DNA of 64,000 bases from Rubellimicrobium arenae (GTDB lineage: Bacteria > Pseudomonadota > Alphaproteobacteria > Rhodobacterales > Rhodobacteraceae). The translations under genes were made by a program, and so were the position numbers. Positions 8,729 to 17,217 of the stretch are shown here, one piece after another (the first letter of the stretch is position 1; each line of letters begins with the position of its first letter). The notes beneath the pieces are model-generated. The model was not told where the DNA came from. It saw nothing but the letters and a program-made list of their open reading frames with translations, and searched no databases. Location of the stretch: assembly GCF_017916275.1 (NCBI RefSeq), contig NZ_JAFMST010000001.1:186001-250000 (forward strand). The letters run 5' to 3'.

Positions 8729-9115
8729 ATGGAAGAACAGCTTCGGGCGCTGCTGACCGGGTCGGCGGCGATCACCGCCCTGGTCCCCGCGGGCCGGATC
8801 AACTGGATCGCCCACCCGCAGGGGCAGCCCTGGCCCGGGATCGTCCTGCATCTGATCAACCGGAACGGCGACCACACCTTGGACGGGCCGAGCGGCATCG
8901 GCCCGGCCCGGGTTCAGGTGGATTGCTGGGCTAGGAATTACCTGCAGGCCAAGCAGATCGGTCGCGCTGTGGAGTCGGTTCTCGACGGCTACCACGGCGG
9001 ACCGTTCATGGGCGTCTTTCTCGCCGGAGTGCGAGACGGGCGCGAGGGCGCAGATACAGCGGACCGGCCCTTCCGCTCTTCCTTGGACTTCATCGTCCGT
9101 CACCGCAGCAACTAG
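8729..9115 (+). CDS. Tail terminator protein (DUF3168 family)
   Basis: A 128-aa protein with the DUF3168 layout: an N-terminal helix EEQLRALLTGSAAITALVP, strand WPGIVLHLINR, then VQVDCWARNYLQAKQIGRAV. Proteins of this family cap the tail tube and stop its growth, similar to lambda gpU. The position, one base after the gp10-like gene and ahead of the tube gene, is as expected. Confidence 0.85.
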   Translation: MEEQLRALLTGSAAITALVPAGRINWIAHPQGQPWPGIVLHLINRNGDHTLDGPSGIGPARVQVDCWARNYLQAKQIGRAVESVLDGYHGGPFMGVFLAGVRDGREGADTADRPFRSSLDFIVRHRSN

Positions 9116-9125
9116 GAGGCCCAAG

Positions 9126-9584
9126 ATGGCCAGCAATGCAATCCTGGCCCTGGGGGCCACCGTGGAGTTCTCCCGGACCGGCACCACGGGCTGGGTCAAG
9201 GTGCCCGAGGCAATCGGCATCGCGATCCCGTCGGTCGAGAAGTCCTGGATCGACGTCACCAACTTGGACAGCCAAGGCTACCATGAGTACGTCCCTGGCC
9301 TGAAGGACGCCGGCGAGCGCGCCGTTCCCTGCAACTACACCTCGGACGGCTATGAGGACCTGATCGCCGAGGAGGTCTGGTCCGAGACGAACGGGCCCCT
9401 CTACTTCCGCACGACGCTCCGGCCGGCCCCCGGCCAGTCCACGGGCGACGTGTTCGAGTTCCGGGCCTATCCCTCGGTTTCCGTCGACGACGCCACTGAT
9501 CCCGAGGCCAAGCTCACCATGACCCTGAGCCTGCGGGCCACCGGCGCGCCCGAGTGGACCCGCGGCGCGGCGGTCGCACCCTGA
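9126..9584 (+). CDS. Major tail tube protein
   Basis: A 152-aa beta-rich protein with the features of the lambda gpV/TP901 tail tube fold: an early strand ILALGATVEFSRTG, the WIDVTNLDSQGYHEYVPGLKD loop region and YTSDGYEDLIAEE. It would polymerise into hexameric rings. It has a good AGGAGG-like SD 6 bases ahead of the ATG and sits directly before the tail chaperone genes, the conserved gene order. Confidence 0.88.
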   Translation: MASNAILALGATVEFSRTGTTGWVKVPEAIGIAIPSVEKSWIDVTNLDSQGYHEYVPGLKDAGERAVPCNYTSDGYEDLIAEEVWSETNGPLYFRTTLRPAPGQSTGDVFEFRAYPSVSVDDATDPEAKLTMTLSLRATGAPEWTRGAAVAP

Positions 9585-9595
9585 GGAGGGCTGGC

Positions 9596-9994
9596 ATGAA
9601 CAGCATGCGAGGTGCCGTTCCCTTCGAGGTGGACGGCGAGAGCTACTATCTGCGCGTGACCACGAACGCGCAGGTGGCCTATGAGGACGTCGCCAAGGAG
9701 ACGGTCGACGACGCGGTGGTCGCGCTGATGGAATGCGCCCGGGATGCGGCCCAAGGCATGAAGGTCCCGCCCCAGACCCGGCGTGTCCGCTCGCTCTTCT
9801 GGGCCAGCCTGAGCCATCACAAGCTCAGCGAAGAGCGGGTCGGGGACATCATCGACGCCATCGGCATGCCCCAGGCCATGTCGCTACTCGGGCAGGCCGT
9901 CACGGCGGCCATGCCTGAGGCGTCCAAAGGGGACATCCCCTCGGGAAACGCGCTCGAGGGGACGCCGAGCCCGCAGGCGCAAGACGCCGCCTGA
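9596..9994 (+). CDS. Tail assembly chaperone, short form (G-like)
   Basis: A 132-aa protein starting at ATG 9596, chosen because GAGGAGGG lies 5-6 bases upstream; an in-frame start at 9554 lacks this. The sequence has the helical core of tail chaperones (VTTNAQVAYEDVAKETVDDA, FWASLSHHKLSEERVGDII) and a Pro/Ser/Gly-rich tail. It would coat the tape measure during tail assembly. An in-phase GGGAAAC heptamer at 9943-9949 could shift about a fraction of ribosomes into the next frame, as in the lambda G/GT pair. The frame otherwise ends at 9994. Confidence 0.82.
   Translation: MNSMRGAVPFEVDGESYYLRVTTNAQVAYEDVAKETVDDAVVALMECARDAAQGMKVPPQTRRVRSLFWASLSHHKLSEERVGDIIDAIGMPQAMSLLGQAVTAAMPEASKGDIPSGNALEGTPSPQAQDAA
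9943..9949 (+). other. Slippery heptamer for -1 programmed frameshift
   Basis: G GGA AAC is positioned so that the zero frame reads TCG GGA AAC and the -1 frame reads GGG AAA. It follows the X XXY YYZ rule and is one base from the lambda GGGAAAG site. The -1 frame is open from 9919 to the stop at 10314, so a shift yields a fusion of about 239 aa. Confidence 0.75.
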
Positions 9995-10314
9995 TCGACG
10001 TCCTGCTCGACCAGTGGCTCGCCGCTGGTCGGGAGTACCTGCTGTTCTGGGATCTGACGGTGCGGGAGATCGTCCGCATTCTGGAGGGAGACCGGGCTCG
10101 GCTCACTCGGGAATGGGACGAGGCGCGGTCACTGAACTATGAGCTGACGGCGCTGCACTACTACGCCGTGAACGACCCCAAGAACATGCCGAAGTTCGTG
10201 CCCTCGACCGAGAAGGCCAAGTCAGACCCGGCCCGCGTGGCCGAGGTTGCGAACATCCGGGCGCGGGGCAACCTGATCCGGGAGGCGCTTCGGGCGAAGG
10301 CACGGAAGAAGTAG
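9949..10314 (+). CDS. Tail assembly chaperone extension (T-like), reached by -1 frameshift
   Basis: The -1 frame continues from 9949 for about 121 codons. An ATG-initiated portion exists only from 10060 (84 aa), but conserved-looking sequence starts earlier (RRLIDVLLDQWLAAGREYLL, then FWDLTVREIVRILEGD), so the frame clearly extends upstream with no start codon or ribosome site there. The helical and basic C-terminal part (VAEVANIRARGNLIREALR) would bind the tape measure. An independent start at 10060 is the alternative. Confidence 0.75.
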   Translation, partial: RARGDAEPAGARRRLIDVLLDQWLAAGREYLLFWDLTVREIVRILEGDRARLTREWDEARSLNYELTALHYYAVNDPKNMPKFVPSTEKAKSDPARVAEVANIRARGNLIREALRAKARKK

Positions 10315-10336
10315 GACGGCTCCGAGCGGGGCCGTC
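10315..10336. terminator. Hairpin between convergent chaperone and moron genes
   Basis: A 9-bp stem with one G-T pair and a GAGC loop (GACGGCTCC GAGC GGGGCCGTC) starts one base after the chaperone stop and ends 2-3 bases before the stop of the opposing gene. Flanking pyrimidine-rich bases on the - strand (CTACTTCTT) resemble a weak T-run. It could terminate transcription from either side. Confidence 0.6.
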
Positions 10337-10338
10337 GT

Positions 10339-10656
10339 TCATTCCTGCTCAGCGAAAGACTCTGGCGGAATGGCGATAGAGTAGCGGCAATTCTCAACGA
10401 TCTGATCTGCCGATGTTCCGAATTCTCGGATCAGAGGGGCGCGGAGACCTTCATCCCAAGCAGCGACCCTCGCTCGGCACTCCACCAAGTGCTGTTGCAC
10501 GCGCTCGTTGGCTTCTAACCGGCTCAGTCGTGCTTCTCGCTCCATAACTGCCGCTTGCTCTTGAGCGGCCGCCCACTCCGTCCAGCCCCACCAGCCGGTT
10601 GCGGCCAGCACGGCCACGCAGGTCGCGGCCACCAGCGTCTTCAACCACGTATCCAC
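10339..10656 (-). CDS. Single-pass membrane protein, - strand gene inside tail module (moron-like)
   Basis: About 105 aa starting at GTG 10656, chosen because GGAGGA lies 5 bases upstream; a longer frame to 10734 would overlap the tape measure start. One hydrophobic segment near the N-terminus (TLVAATCVAVLAATGWWGW) is followed by a long charged helix, the layout of an inner-membrane spanin (Rz-like) or other small envelope protein. It is the only - strand gene in the structural region and is less GC-rich near its 3' end than its neighbours. The function is unknown; a lysogeny-expressed moron or a misplaced lysis gene are both possible. Confidence 0.7.
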   Translation of the reverse strand: MDTWLKTLVAATCVAVLAATGWWGWTEWAAAQEQAAVMEREARLSRLEANERVQQHLVECRARVAAWDEGLRAPLIREFGTSADQIVENCRYSIAIPPESFAEQE

Positions 10657-10717
10657 GTCTTCCTCCGGCCCGATCCGAAGGGAGATGTGATCCTTCGCCC
10701 CCACGAGGACAAGCGCC

Positions 10718-13700
10718 ATGACCGCAACTGTCATCGGTAGCCTGCGGGCTCACCTTGGCTTGGACTCGTCCGAGTACCACGCAGGTGTCAGCGAGGCTGA
10801 GAAGGCGACCGATCGGCTTCTGGGTGGCTTCACCCGCATCGAGCGCGGGTATGACAAGCTCCTGGCGTCCTCGGTTTCGGCGGACCGGGCCATTGGCGAC
10901 CTGGGCGCGGCCATGCAGCGCAACGTGGCTGCCTTCGCCGGGATCAGGAGTGCCGCCAGCAGCGCCGCTGACTCGGCCAGTGCCTTCCTGGAGGCCTTCG
11001 ACCAGGCTGACAAGGTCGACCGGCTACGGGCTACCCTGGACCCACTCTATGCGGCCAGCTCGCGCTATGAAGTGGTCGTCGGGGATGTCACCCGCGCCGT
11101 GGCCCTGGGGTCGATCTCGCAGAGCGAGGCCAACCGCCTGATGGCTCTGGCCGAGGAGCGCTATCTCGGGGCTGCCCGCGCGGCTCAGGAGACCGCGACG
11201 GCCACCCAGCAGAGCATCGCCGCGGTGACGGGCGTCGGGCGGGAGTTCGGCTCGGCTGCCGAGAGCGCGAGAGCCTTTGCCCAGGCGATGGACGCCGGCG
11301 ACGAGGTGTCCCGGCTCCGCGCCTCGCTCGATCCGCTCTATGCGGCGACCAAGCGGTACGAGGCCGAAGTCGAAGCCGTGCGCCGCGCGGTCAATCTCGG
11401 GGCCGTCTCGCAGAAGGATGCCAACGCCGTCCTCGGTTTGGCCAAGCAGCGGTTCGATACCGCCGCCTCGGCCGCCCGGGCCTTCGATGCCGCCCAGGAC
11501 GCGACCGTCAACAACACGGGCAAGATCGGCAGCCAGGTCCAAAACATCAGCTACCAGCTGCAGGACTTTGCCGTTCAGGTGTCCGCAGGCACCTCAGCCA
11601 CTCAGGCGTTGGGTCAGCAGCTGCCGCAGCTCCTGGGCGGATTCGGCGCGCTTGGTGCGGCCATCGGCCTTGCCGCCGCGGTCGTGGTGCCCCTGGCGGG
11701 TTCCTTCCTCACCGTGAGCGAAGAGGCGGAAACGGCGGAGGATGCCCTCGACGAGTTCAAGGGCTCACTCTCCGAATTCGATCGCTACTCGACTATCGCA
11801 CAAAGCTCGCTTGTCGACCTGCGTGAGGAGTACGGCCGGTTCGCCTACCAGGTCCGCGAGAACGCAAGAGACATGGCTCGGACCTCGTTCGAGCAGGGTA
11901 TTCAGGGCCTGACTGCGGCATTCGAGCCGATCCGAGCGGGCGCTCGAGAGGCGATCGAGGCTTACCAAGCCCTCCAGGAAGCCAGAGCCAACTTCGAAGC
12001 CAACACGACCGACGCCTTCCCCGAAACTTCGGAGCAGCTCCTGCAGATGCAGGAGACCTTGGCCATCTTCGAGGATCAGGCCAATAGCGCTGCCGCCGCG
12101 ATCGGGCTGATGCCTGATCAGGTCGAGCAGCTCGCCACCGCCTTCAACCAGGTCAAGGTTGCGGAAGACCTCGAGGAAGGCGGGCGTCGAGCTCAAGAGC
12201 TGCTGGATCTAATCGACCAGATGTACCCGGTGGGAGTCCGCCTTCCCAACGTCCTGGCCGAGATGAAAGCCCACCTCACGGAGATGGTCGGCGTCACCTC
12301 TCGAGCACAGACAGAGGCCGAGAAGCTCAGCCTGACCCTTGAGGGCGGAATCCTCGCGGCGGGCGGCCTGGCGGATGCTGTTGGCGTCATCGGCGGAGCC
12401 TTCGCTCCCGCCATCTCGGCCGCGAGCACCTTGGCGGCCATGCTCGACGCCATCATGGGGCGGATCAGCGCCGCCGCATCGGCCTTGTCCCGTCTGGGGA
12501 CCATGGGCGCGGTGGCGGGGCAGGCCATCAGTGCCGTCCAGTCGGTCGGTGGCTTCCTCAGCAATTTGGCCGGCGGGGCCGGCGATGCCGCAGCCCGGGG
12601 CCTCGACACCGCAACCGACAACCTCCGCGATCTCTGGGACGAGGCCAAGACAGGCACGACCACGATCGACGAGCTGCGCGCCTCCCTGGCCGACACCTTC
12701 GACACCGGACGGAGCGGGGGTGGCGGTGGGGCAGGGAGCGTCGTCAGCGGCGCTCAGGCCATCAAGGCGTCTCTCCAAGGCATCCTCGAAGGGCTCACGC
12801 CAGCCCAGCGCGGGGCTCTGGCCTTCCAGGACGTCCTGGTCGAGGCGGGCTACACCGCCGAAGATCTGGGCAAGGCCAAGGCGCAGACGCTCGTTCGGGG
12901 GATCGACGGCATCAGCAACGCCTTCGGGGAGTTCATCTCGGGCGGGCTGCGCGACTTCAAGGGCTTCGTCTCGTCCACCCTCGACAGCTTCAAGGGCATG
13001 CTCGCCCAGATGATCGCCACGGCGGCGAAGAACCGGATCATGCTCAGCATGGGCTTCGGGACGGCGGGCACCGGGGCCATGGCCGGCGGGATCGGTCAGG
13101 CCATCCCGGGAGCGGCAGCAGGCGGCCCCATGGCGGGCATTGGCGCGGCTCTCGGCACCATCGAGGGCGGGCTCTGGTCCGGAGCCTCGTCAGTGGTCGG
13201 AGGGCTGTTTTCGGGCGGTCTGGCCGGCGCTGGGTCGGCCCTCTCGTCGGCCATCGGGGGCGCCACCGCTGGCCTGGGCGGGCTCGCCACGGCGATCGGC
13301 GCCGTCGCGGTGCCTGTGGCCGCAGCGGTCGCGGTGTTCTCGGCCTTCCGCAAGAAGACCGAGGTCGTGGACAAGGGCCTTTACGCGTTCATGAAGAACA
13401 TGGACGCGCTGGTCTGGACCTTCGAGGAGACCAAGACCAGCCGCCTGTTCGGCCTGATCAAGGGCGGTGGCACGGACTATGACCGCGCGGACGACGAGAC
13501 GGCCCGGCCCATCCAGAAAGCCTACAGCCAGGTCTATCAGTCGATCGCCGCGATGGCGGATCAGCTGGGCGTCGGCGCCAAGGCGTTCCGGGGCTTCACG
13601 ACCGACTTCCAGGTGTCGCTCAAGGGGCTCACCGAGGAGCAGGCCCAGGAGGCGATCGCCAAGGAGTTCGCACGGATCTCGGACCAGCTCGCGAAGACGG

Positions 13701-14995
13701 CGGGCGTGTCCCGGCGCTTCGTCCGCGAGGGCGAGACGGCGACCCAGGCGCTGTCGCGGATGACCACGAACCTGGCCGCCGCCAATGGGGCGTTCAAGGC
13801 GTTCGGCTTTGCGGCCTTCGACGCCTCCATCAAGGGCGCAGATGCGGCCTCGCGCTTCGTGGAGTCGTTCGGCAGCGTCGAGGCCTTCGCCCAAGCGACC
13901 GATGCGTACTTCCAGAACTTCTACAGCTTGCCCGAGCGGGTGAAGGCGGCCAGCCGCCAGTTCGCGGACGCGATCCGCGACACGGGCCTGACGACCATCC
14001 CGCAGACCATCGGCCAATTCCGCCGGATGGTGGATGCGGCGATGTCCAAGGGGCAGACGGGGCGGGCAGCGGACCTCATCGCCCTGGCGGACGACTTCAA
14101 GGCTCTATTGGATCTCCGCCAGGAGCTGGCGGACGCCGGCAAGGGTGGCGGAACCCCGGCCGAGCCCGTCGACCGCAGCCGCCTGGATGGCCTTTATCGC
14201 CAGCTCTTCGAACTGCAGGGCCGGACCCAGCGCCTGCGCGAGATGGACCTCAAGGGCATGAGCAAGGCCGAGCGCGCCATCCAGAAGCGGATCTGGGCGC
14301 TGCAGGACGAGCAGGCGGCGACCGAAAAGGCGGCCGCTGCGGCCAAGGCTCGGGCCGACGAGCGCAAGGGTCTGCAGGCGGAGTTGTGGAACCTGACTGG
14401 CAACACCGCAGCACTGCGCAAGGCTGAGCTTGCTGCGCTGGATCCAGCCAACCGCGCTCTGCAGAAGCGGATCTGGGCCCTGGAGGACGCGAAGACAGCC
14501 GAGGAGAAGGCCGCGGCCGCAGCGGATCGGGCGAAAGCCAAGGCCAAGGAGATCGCCGACGAGCGCGAAGGGCTCATGGAGCGGTACTACCAGGCCACCG
14601 GCAACACGGCGGCGCTGCAGGCCATGGAGCTCAAGGGCTACAACAAAAAGAACCGCGCGCTGGCTCGGTACGTCATGGGCCTGGAGGCCGCCCGCGAGGC
14701 GCTGGAGGCGCTCGATCCGCAGGACTTCGCCAACCGGCTGGCCTTCGACCGTGCGGCAAGCCGGGCTGCCAACACAACGGGAGCCCCGACCGGTGCAACG
14801 GGCGCTCCGCTGGCCGCGGTACCAACGGCTCCAACCATCAAGGATGACGCGGAGGTGCGCGAGCTGCGCCGGGCCGTGCAGCGCCTGGAAGAGCGTCTCA
14901 TCGGGGTCATGGTGAAGGTCGAAGATCACACGGCTCGGGCGTACCAGACCCTGCGGAAGCTCGACCGTGAGGGCATCTCGGAGCGGGTGGCCTGA
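10718..14995 (+). CDS. Tail tape measure protein
   Basis: At 1425 aa this is by far the longest tail gene, with the expected position after the chaperone genes. Its length would set the tail length, roughly 200 nm if about 1.5 angstrom per residue holds. It is mostly helical with a hydrophobic Gly/Ala-rich middle (around residues 260-330 and 750-890), typical of tape measures that insert in the host membrane. An early duplicated block (LRATLDPLYAASSRYE and LRASLDPLYAATKRYE) and three C-terminal repeats with RIWALQDEQ/RIWALEDAK and LTGNTAALRK/ATGNTAALQA motifs are present. The ATG follows a GAGGA site. Confidence 0.93.
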   Translation: MTATVIGSLRAHLGLDSSEYHAGVSEAEKATDRLLGGFTRIERGYDKLLASSVSADRAIGDLGAAMQRNVAAFAGIRSAASSAADSASAFLEAFDQADKVDRLRATLDPLYAASSRYEVVVGDVTRAVALGSISQSEANRLMALAEERYLGAARAAQETATATQQSIAAVTGVGREFGSAAESARAFAQAMDAGDEVSRLRASLDPLYAATKRYEAEVEAVRRAVNLGAVSQKDANAVLGLAKQRFDTAASAARAFDAAQDATVNNTGKIGSQVQNISYQLQDFAVQVSAGTSATQALGQQLPQLLGGFGALGAAIGLAAAVVVPLAGSFLTVSEEAETAEDALDEFKGSLSEFDRYSTIAQSSLVDLREEYGRFAYQVRENARDMARTSFEQGIQGLTAAFEPIRAGAREAIEAYQALQEARANFEANTTDAFPETSEQLLQMQETLAIFEDQANSAAAAIGLMPDQVEQLATAFNQVKVAEDLEEGGRRAQELLDLIDQMYPVGVRLPNVLAEMKAHLTEMVGVTSRAQTEAEKLSLTLEGGILAAGGLADAVGVIGGAFAPAISAASTLAAMLDAIMGRISAAASALSRLGTMGAVAGQAISAVQSVGGFLSNLAGGAGDAAARGLDTATDNLRDLWDEAKTGTTTIDELRASLADTFDTGRSGGGGGAGSVVSGAQAIKASLQGILEGLTPAQRGALAFQDVLVEAGYTAEDLGKAKAQTLVRGIDGISNAFGEFISGGLRDFKGFVSSTLDSFKGMLAQMIATAAKNRIMLSMGFGTAGTGAMAGGIGQAIPGAAAGGPMAGIGAALGTIEGGLWSGASSVVGGLFSGGLAGAGSALSSAIGGATAGLGGLATAIGAVAVPVAAAVAVFSAFRKKTEVVDKGLYAFMKNMDALVWTFEETKTSRLFGLIKGGGTDYDRADDETARPIQKAYSQVYQSIAAMADQLGVGAKAFRGFTTDFQVSLKGLTEEQAQEAIAKEFARISDQLAKTAGVSRRFVREGETATQALSRMTTNLAAANGAFKAFGFAAFDASIKGADAASRFVESFGSVEAFAQATDAYFQNFYSLPERVKAASRQFADAIRDTGLTTIPQTIGQFRRMVDAAMSKGQTGRAADLIALADDFKALLDLRQELADAGKGGGTPAEPVDRSRLDGLYRQLFELQGRTQRLREMDLKGMSKAERAIQKRIWALQDEQAATEKAAAAAKARADERKGLQAELWNLTGNTAALRKAELAALDPANRALQKRIWALEDAKTAEEKAAAAADRAKAKAKEIADEREGLMERYYQATGNTAALQAMELKGYNKKNRALARYVMGLEAAREALEALDPQDFANRLAFDRAASRAANTTGAPTGATGAPLAAVPTAPTIKDDAEVRELRRAVQRLEERLIGVMVKVEDHTARAYQTLRKLDREGISERVA

Positions 14996-15933
14996 TGTAC
15001 GTTCTTCAGCCCATCACCGTCACAGAAGCTGTGCTGACCGCCAGCAACATCCCCGAGACCGACTATGCGACCTGGGCGTCGGGCACGACCTATGCGGCAG
15101 GCGCTCGGGTGGTGGCGCCCTCGCCGGCCGGGGTGAGCTACCCGCGGTCGATTTACGAGTCTGTGGCCGGGGGCAACCAGGGCACCAGCCCGGCCTCTTC
15201 GATCTTCCACAAGGAGAACAACCCTGCGGGCAAGTGGATCTGGGTGGGAGCCACGAACCGCTGGCGGGCCTTCGACGGCAACATCTCGGACCGGGTGATC
15301 GCAGCCGGGGACATCACCTTCACCCTGACGCTGCCCTCGCTCTGCACCGGGATCGCCTTCTTCAATCTGCGGGCCTCGTCGGTGACGGTGCAGATCCGCG
15401 ACACGGCCGACGCGGTCATCTGGACCCGCACGCGGACCCTGACGAACACGGACGCGATCACCGACTGGTTCGAGTTCTTCACCTGGGAGCCGGATCTCGA
15501 GCCCGAGGCCATCTTCACCGGCCTGCCGGGCTACACCGGTTACAAGCTCGACATCACCCTGTCGGGGCTGAACAGCCGCGTGGGTGCCATCGCGCTGGGC
15601 AAGGTGACGCAGCTCGGAAAGCCTATGCCCGGGACCGAGATCGGCTTCGAGAGCTACAGCCGGAAGGAGCGGGACGACTTCGGCAACCCGATCCTGATCA
15701 AGCGTCCTTATGCGGACACGGTGACGTTCCAGTTTACCGTGCCGCTCACGGACCTGCGCCGGGTCAAGCGGGTGATCTCATCGCTCGAGTCGACGCCGGC
15801 GGTCTGGTTCGCCGGAGCCCATCTCACCTACCTCGGCGCCACGGTGTTCGGCTTCCCCACGGGGGGCCTTCGCGTGCCGATCTCGATCGAGGGGGTCCAC
15901 TTCGCCAGCCTTGAACTCGAGGGCCTCACCTGA
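14995..15933 (+). CDS. Tail-tip structural protein with carbohydrate-binding-like N-terminus
   Basis: A 312-aa protein whose ATG overlaps the tape measure stop (TGATG). Residues about 22-85 resemble a CBM5/12-like module (YATWASGTTYAAGARVV ... KWIWVGATNRW). The middle is a beta-sandwich-like region, and the C-terminal part (YADTVTFQFTVPLTDLRRVKRV) resembles distal-tail protein ends. The position right after the tape measure is that of the distal tail protein, so it probably caps the tube and carries fibres. I do not recognise a specific family. Confidence 0.65.
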   Translation: MYVLQPITVTEAVLTASNIPETDYATWASGTTYAAGARVVAPSPAGVSYPRSIYESVAGGNQGTSPASSIFHKENNPAGKWIWVGATNRWRAFDGNISDRVIAAGDITFTLTLPSLCTGIAFFNLRASSVTVQIRDTADAVIWTRTRTLTNTDAITDWFEFFTWEPDLEPEAIFTGLPGYTGYKLDITLSGLNSRVGAIALGKVTQLGKPMPGTEIGFESYSRKERDDFGNPILIKRPYADTVTFQFTVPLTDLRRVKRVISSLESTPAVWFAGAHLTYLGATVFGFPTGGLRVPISIEGVHFASLELEGLT

Positions 15934-16625
15934 TGCCGATCACCGCTCTACCCACGCCACCCAACACCGGGGATCCGGCGAACTTTGCACCGCAGGCCTC
16001 CGCTCTGCTGGGCGCGCTGCCGACCTTCGTGTCGGAAGCCAACGCCATGGCGGCCGCCTTCGGACCAGGCGCGCCCGTCTGCACCGTGGGTGGGACGGCC
16101 AACGCGGTCACGCTCACCAGCGGCATGAACATCAGCGCCCTTGTTGCGGGCCAGCGGGTGCTGTTCCGCCCGGCCGCGGCGAACACCGGCGGGGCGACGC
16201 TGAACCTCGACGGGCGAGGGGCCCGCACCGCCCGAACGATCACCGGGGCCGCTCTCCCGGCCGGCTACCTGCGATCGGGCGTGTTCACCGAGGCCATCTA
16301 CGACGGCACCGACTGGATCGTGAACCGCCTGCCCGAGCGGGGCAGCAACGCGAATGGCGACTTCGTGCGTCATGCTGATGGCATCCTGCGCTGCCGCTTC
16401 AACATGAACACCTCAGACACCGGCGAGGTCACCTGGTCGTTTCCGGCGCTGTTCTCGACGACGGCCGGCCTGATCATTCAAGGGACCATCATTACCGCAC
16501 TCGGGCCGGCTACCGTGGTCCTCGCGAACCTGACGACGTCCGGCGTCGGCGTGAACGGCTATGATGTGGGCGGCACCCGTCGGACCCGTGGCGTCAATCT
16601 TGCGGCAGAGGGGCCTTGGTACTGA
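15933..16625 (+). CDS. Tail fibre-like protein
   Basis: 230 aa. The motif GGATLNLDGRGARTARTI and the following GYLRSGVFTEAIYDGTDWIVN are typical of tail-fibre stalk/head junctions in many phages. The C-terminus is beta-rich and aromatic-poor, consistent with a receptor-binding tip. The ATG overlaps the previous stop. It may bind the tail-tip protein encoded just upstream. Confidence 0.7.
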   Translation: MPITALPTPPNTGDPANFAPQASALLGALPTFVSEANAMAAAFGPGAPVCTVGGTANAVTLTSGMNISALVAGQRVLFRPAAANTGGATLNLDGRGARTARTITGAALPAGYLRSGVFTEAIYDGTDWIVNRLPERGSNANGDFVRHADGILRCRFNMNTSDTGEVTWSFPALFSTTAGLIIQGTIITALGPATVVLANLTTSGVGVNGYDVGGTRRTRGVNLAAEGPWY

Positions 16626-16626
16626 C

Positions 16627-17217
16627 ATGCAGATCACCTTCACTCCGCAGGCCCGCCTGAGCCCCCTCCACTATGCCTGGTCCGGCGATGTGCTGACCGT
16701 GAACGGGTCGGCCTTCGACTTCAGCCAGCTGGCCGATGGCGACCGGCTGCCCCTGGTTGCGGTGTCCGGCGACTGGCTCCAGTCCGACATCGTGCGCGAG
16801 GACGGCGAGATCCGTTTCCGGGCGGCTGAGGCGAACACGGAGGAGGAGCCCGAACCTGCCGAGCCGGGCGTGATCGACTGGTCGATGCTCGAGACGGAAA
16901 GCAGCCGGACAGCGGCGGCGCTCGCAGCTTGGCGGTCCGGCGCATCCCTCACGGTCCTCGACTTCGCCGTGAACGCCATGAAGGCCGGCCATCTCAGCGA
17001 GGCCGACGCCGAGGCCTGGGTCACGCGGCAGGCGGTGCCGGGCGTGGTGCAGGCGGCGCTTGCCCAACTGCCGGAGGAGCAGCGCCCTGAGGCGCGCCTC
17101 CGGATCATGGGCACCCCCAGCGTCCACCGGATGAACCCGCTTGTGGCGCTGATAGCCGCGCATATGGGGCTCTCGGCCGAGCAGGTCGACGCGCTCTTCA
17201 CGGAGGTGCCCGCATGA
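16627..17217 (+). CDS. Tail fibre-associated protein of unknown function
   Basis: 196 aa counted from ATG 16627, one base after the preceding stop; the same frame is open upstream but overlaps the fibre gene. The N-terminal third is beta-rich (PLHYAWSGDVLTVNGSAFDF) and followed by an acidic EEEPEPAEP linker, then a helical C-terminal half. This split layout resembles fibre assembly or anchor proteins placed after fibre genes, but I cannot assign a family. Confidence 0.6.
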   Translation: MQITFTPQARLSPLHYAWSGDVLTVNGSAFDFSQLADGDRLPLVAVSGDWLQSDIVREDGEIRFRAAEANTEEEPEPAEPGVIDWSMLETESSRTAAALAAWRSGASLTVLDFAVNAMKAGHLSEADAEAWVTRQAVPGVVQAALAQLPEEQRPEARLRIMGTPSVHRMNPLVALIAAHMGLSAEQVDALFTEVPA

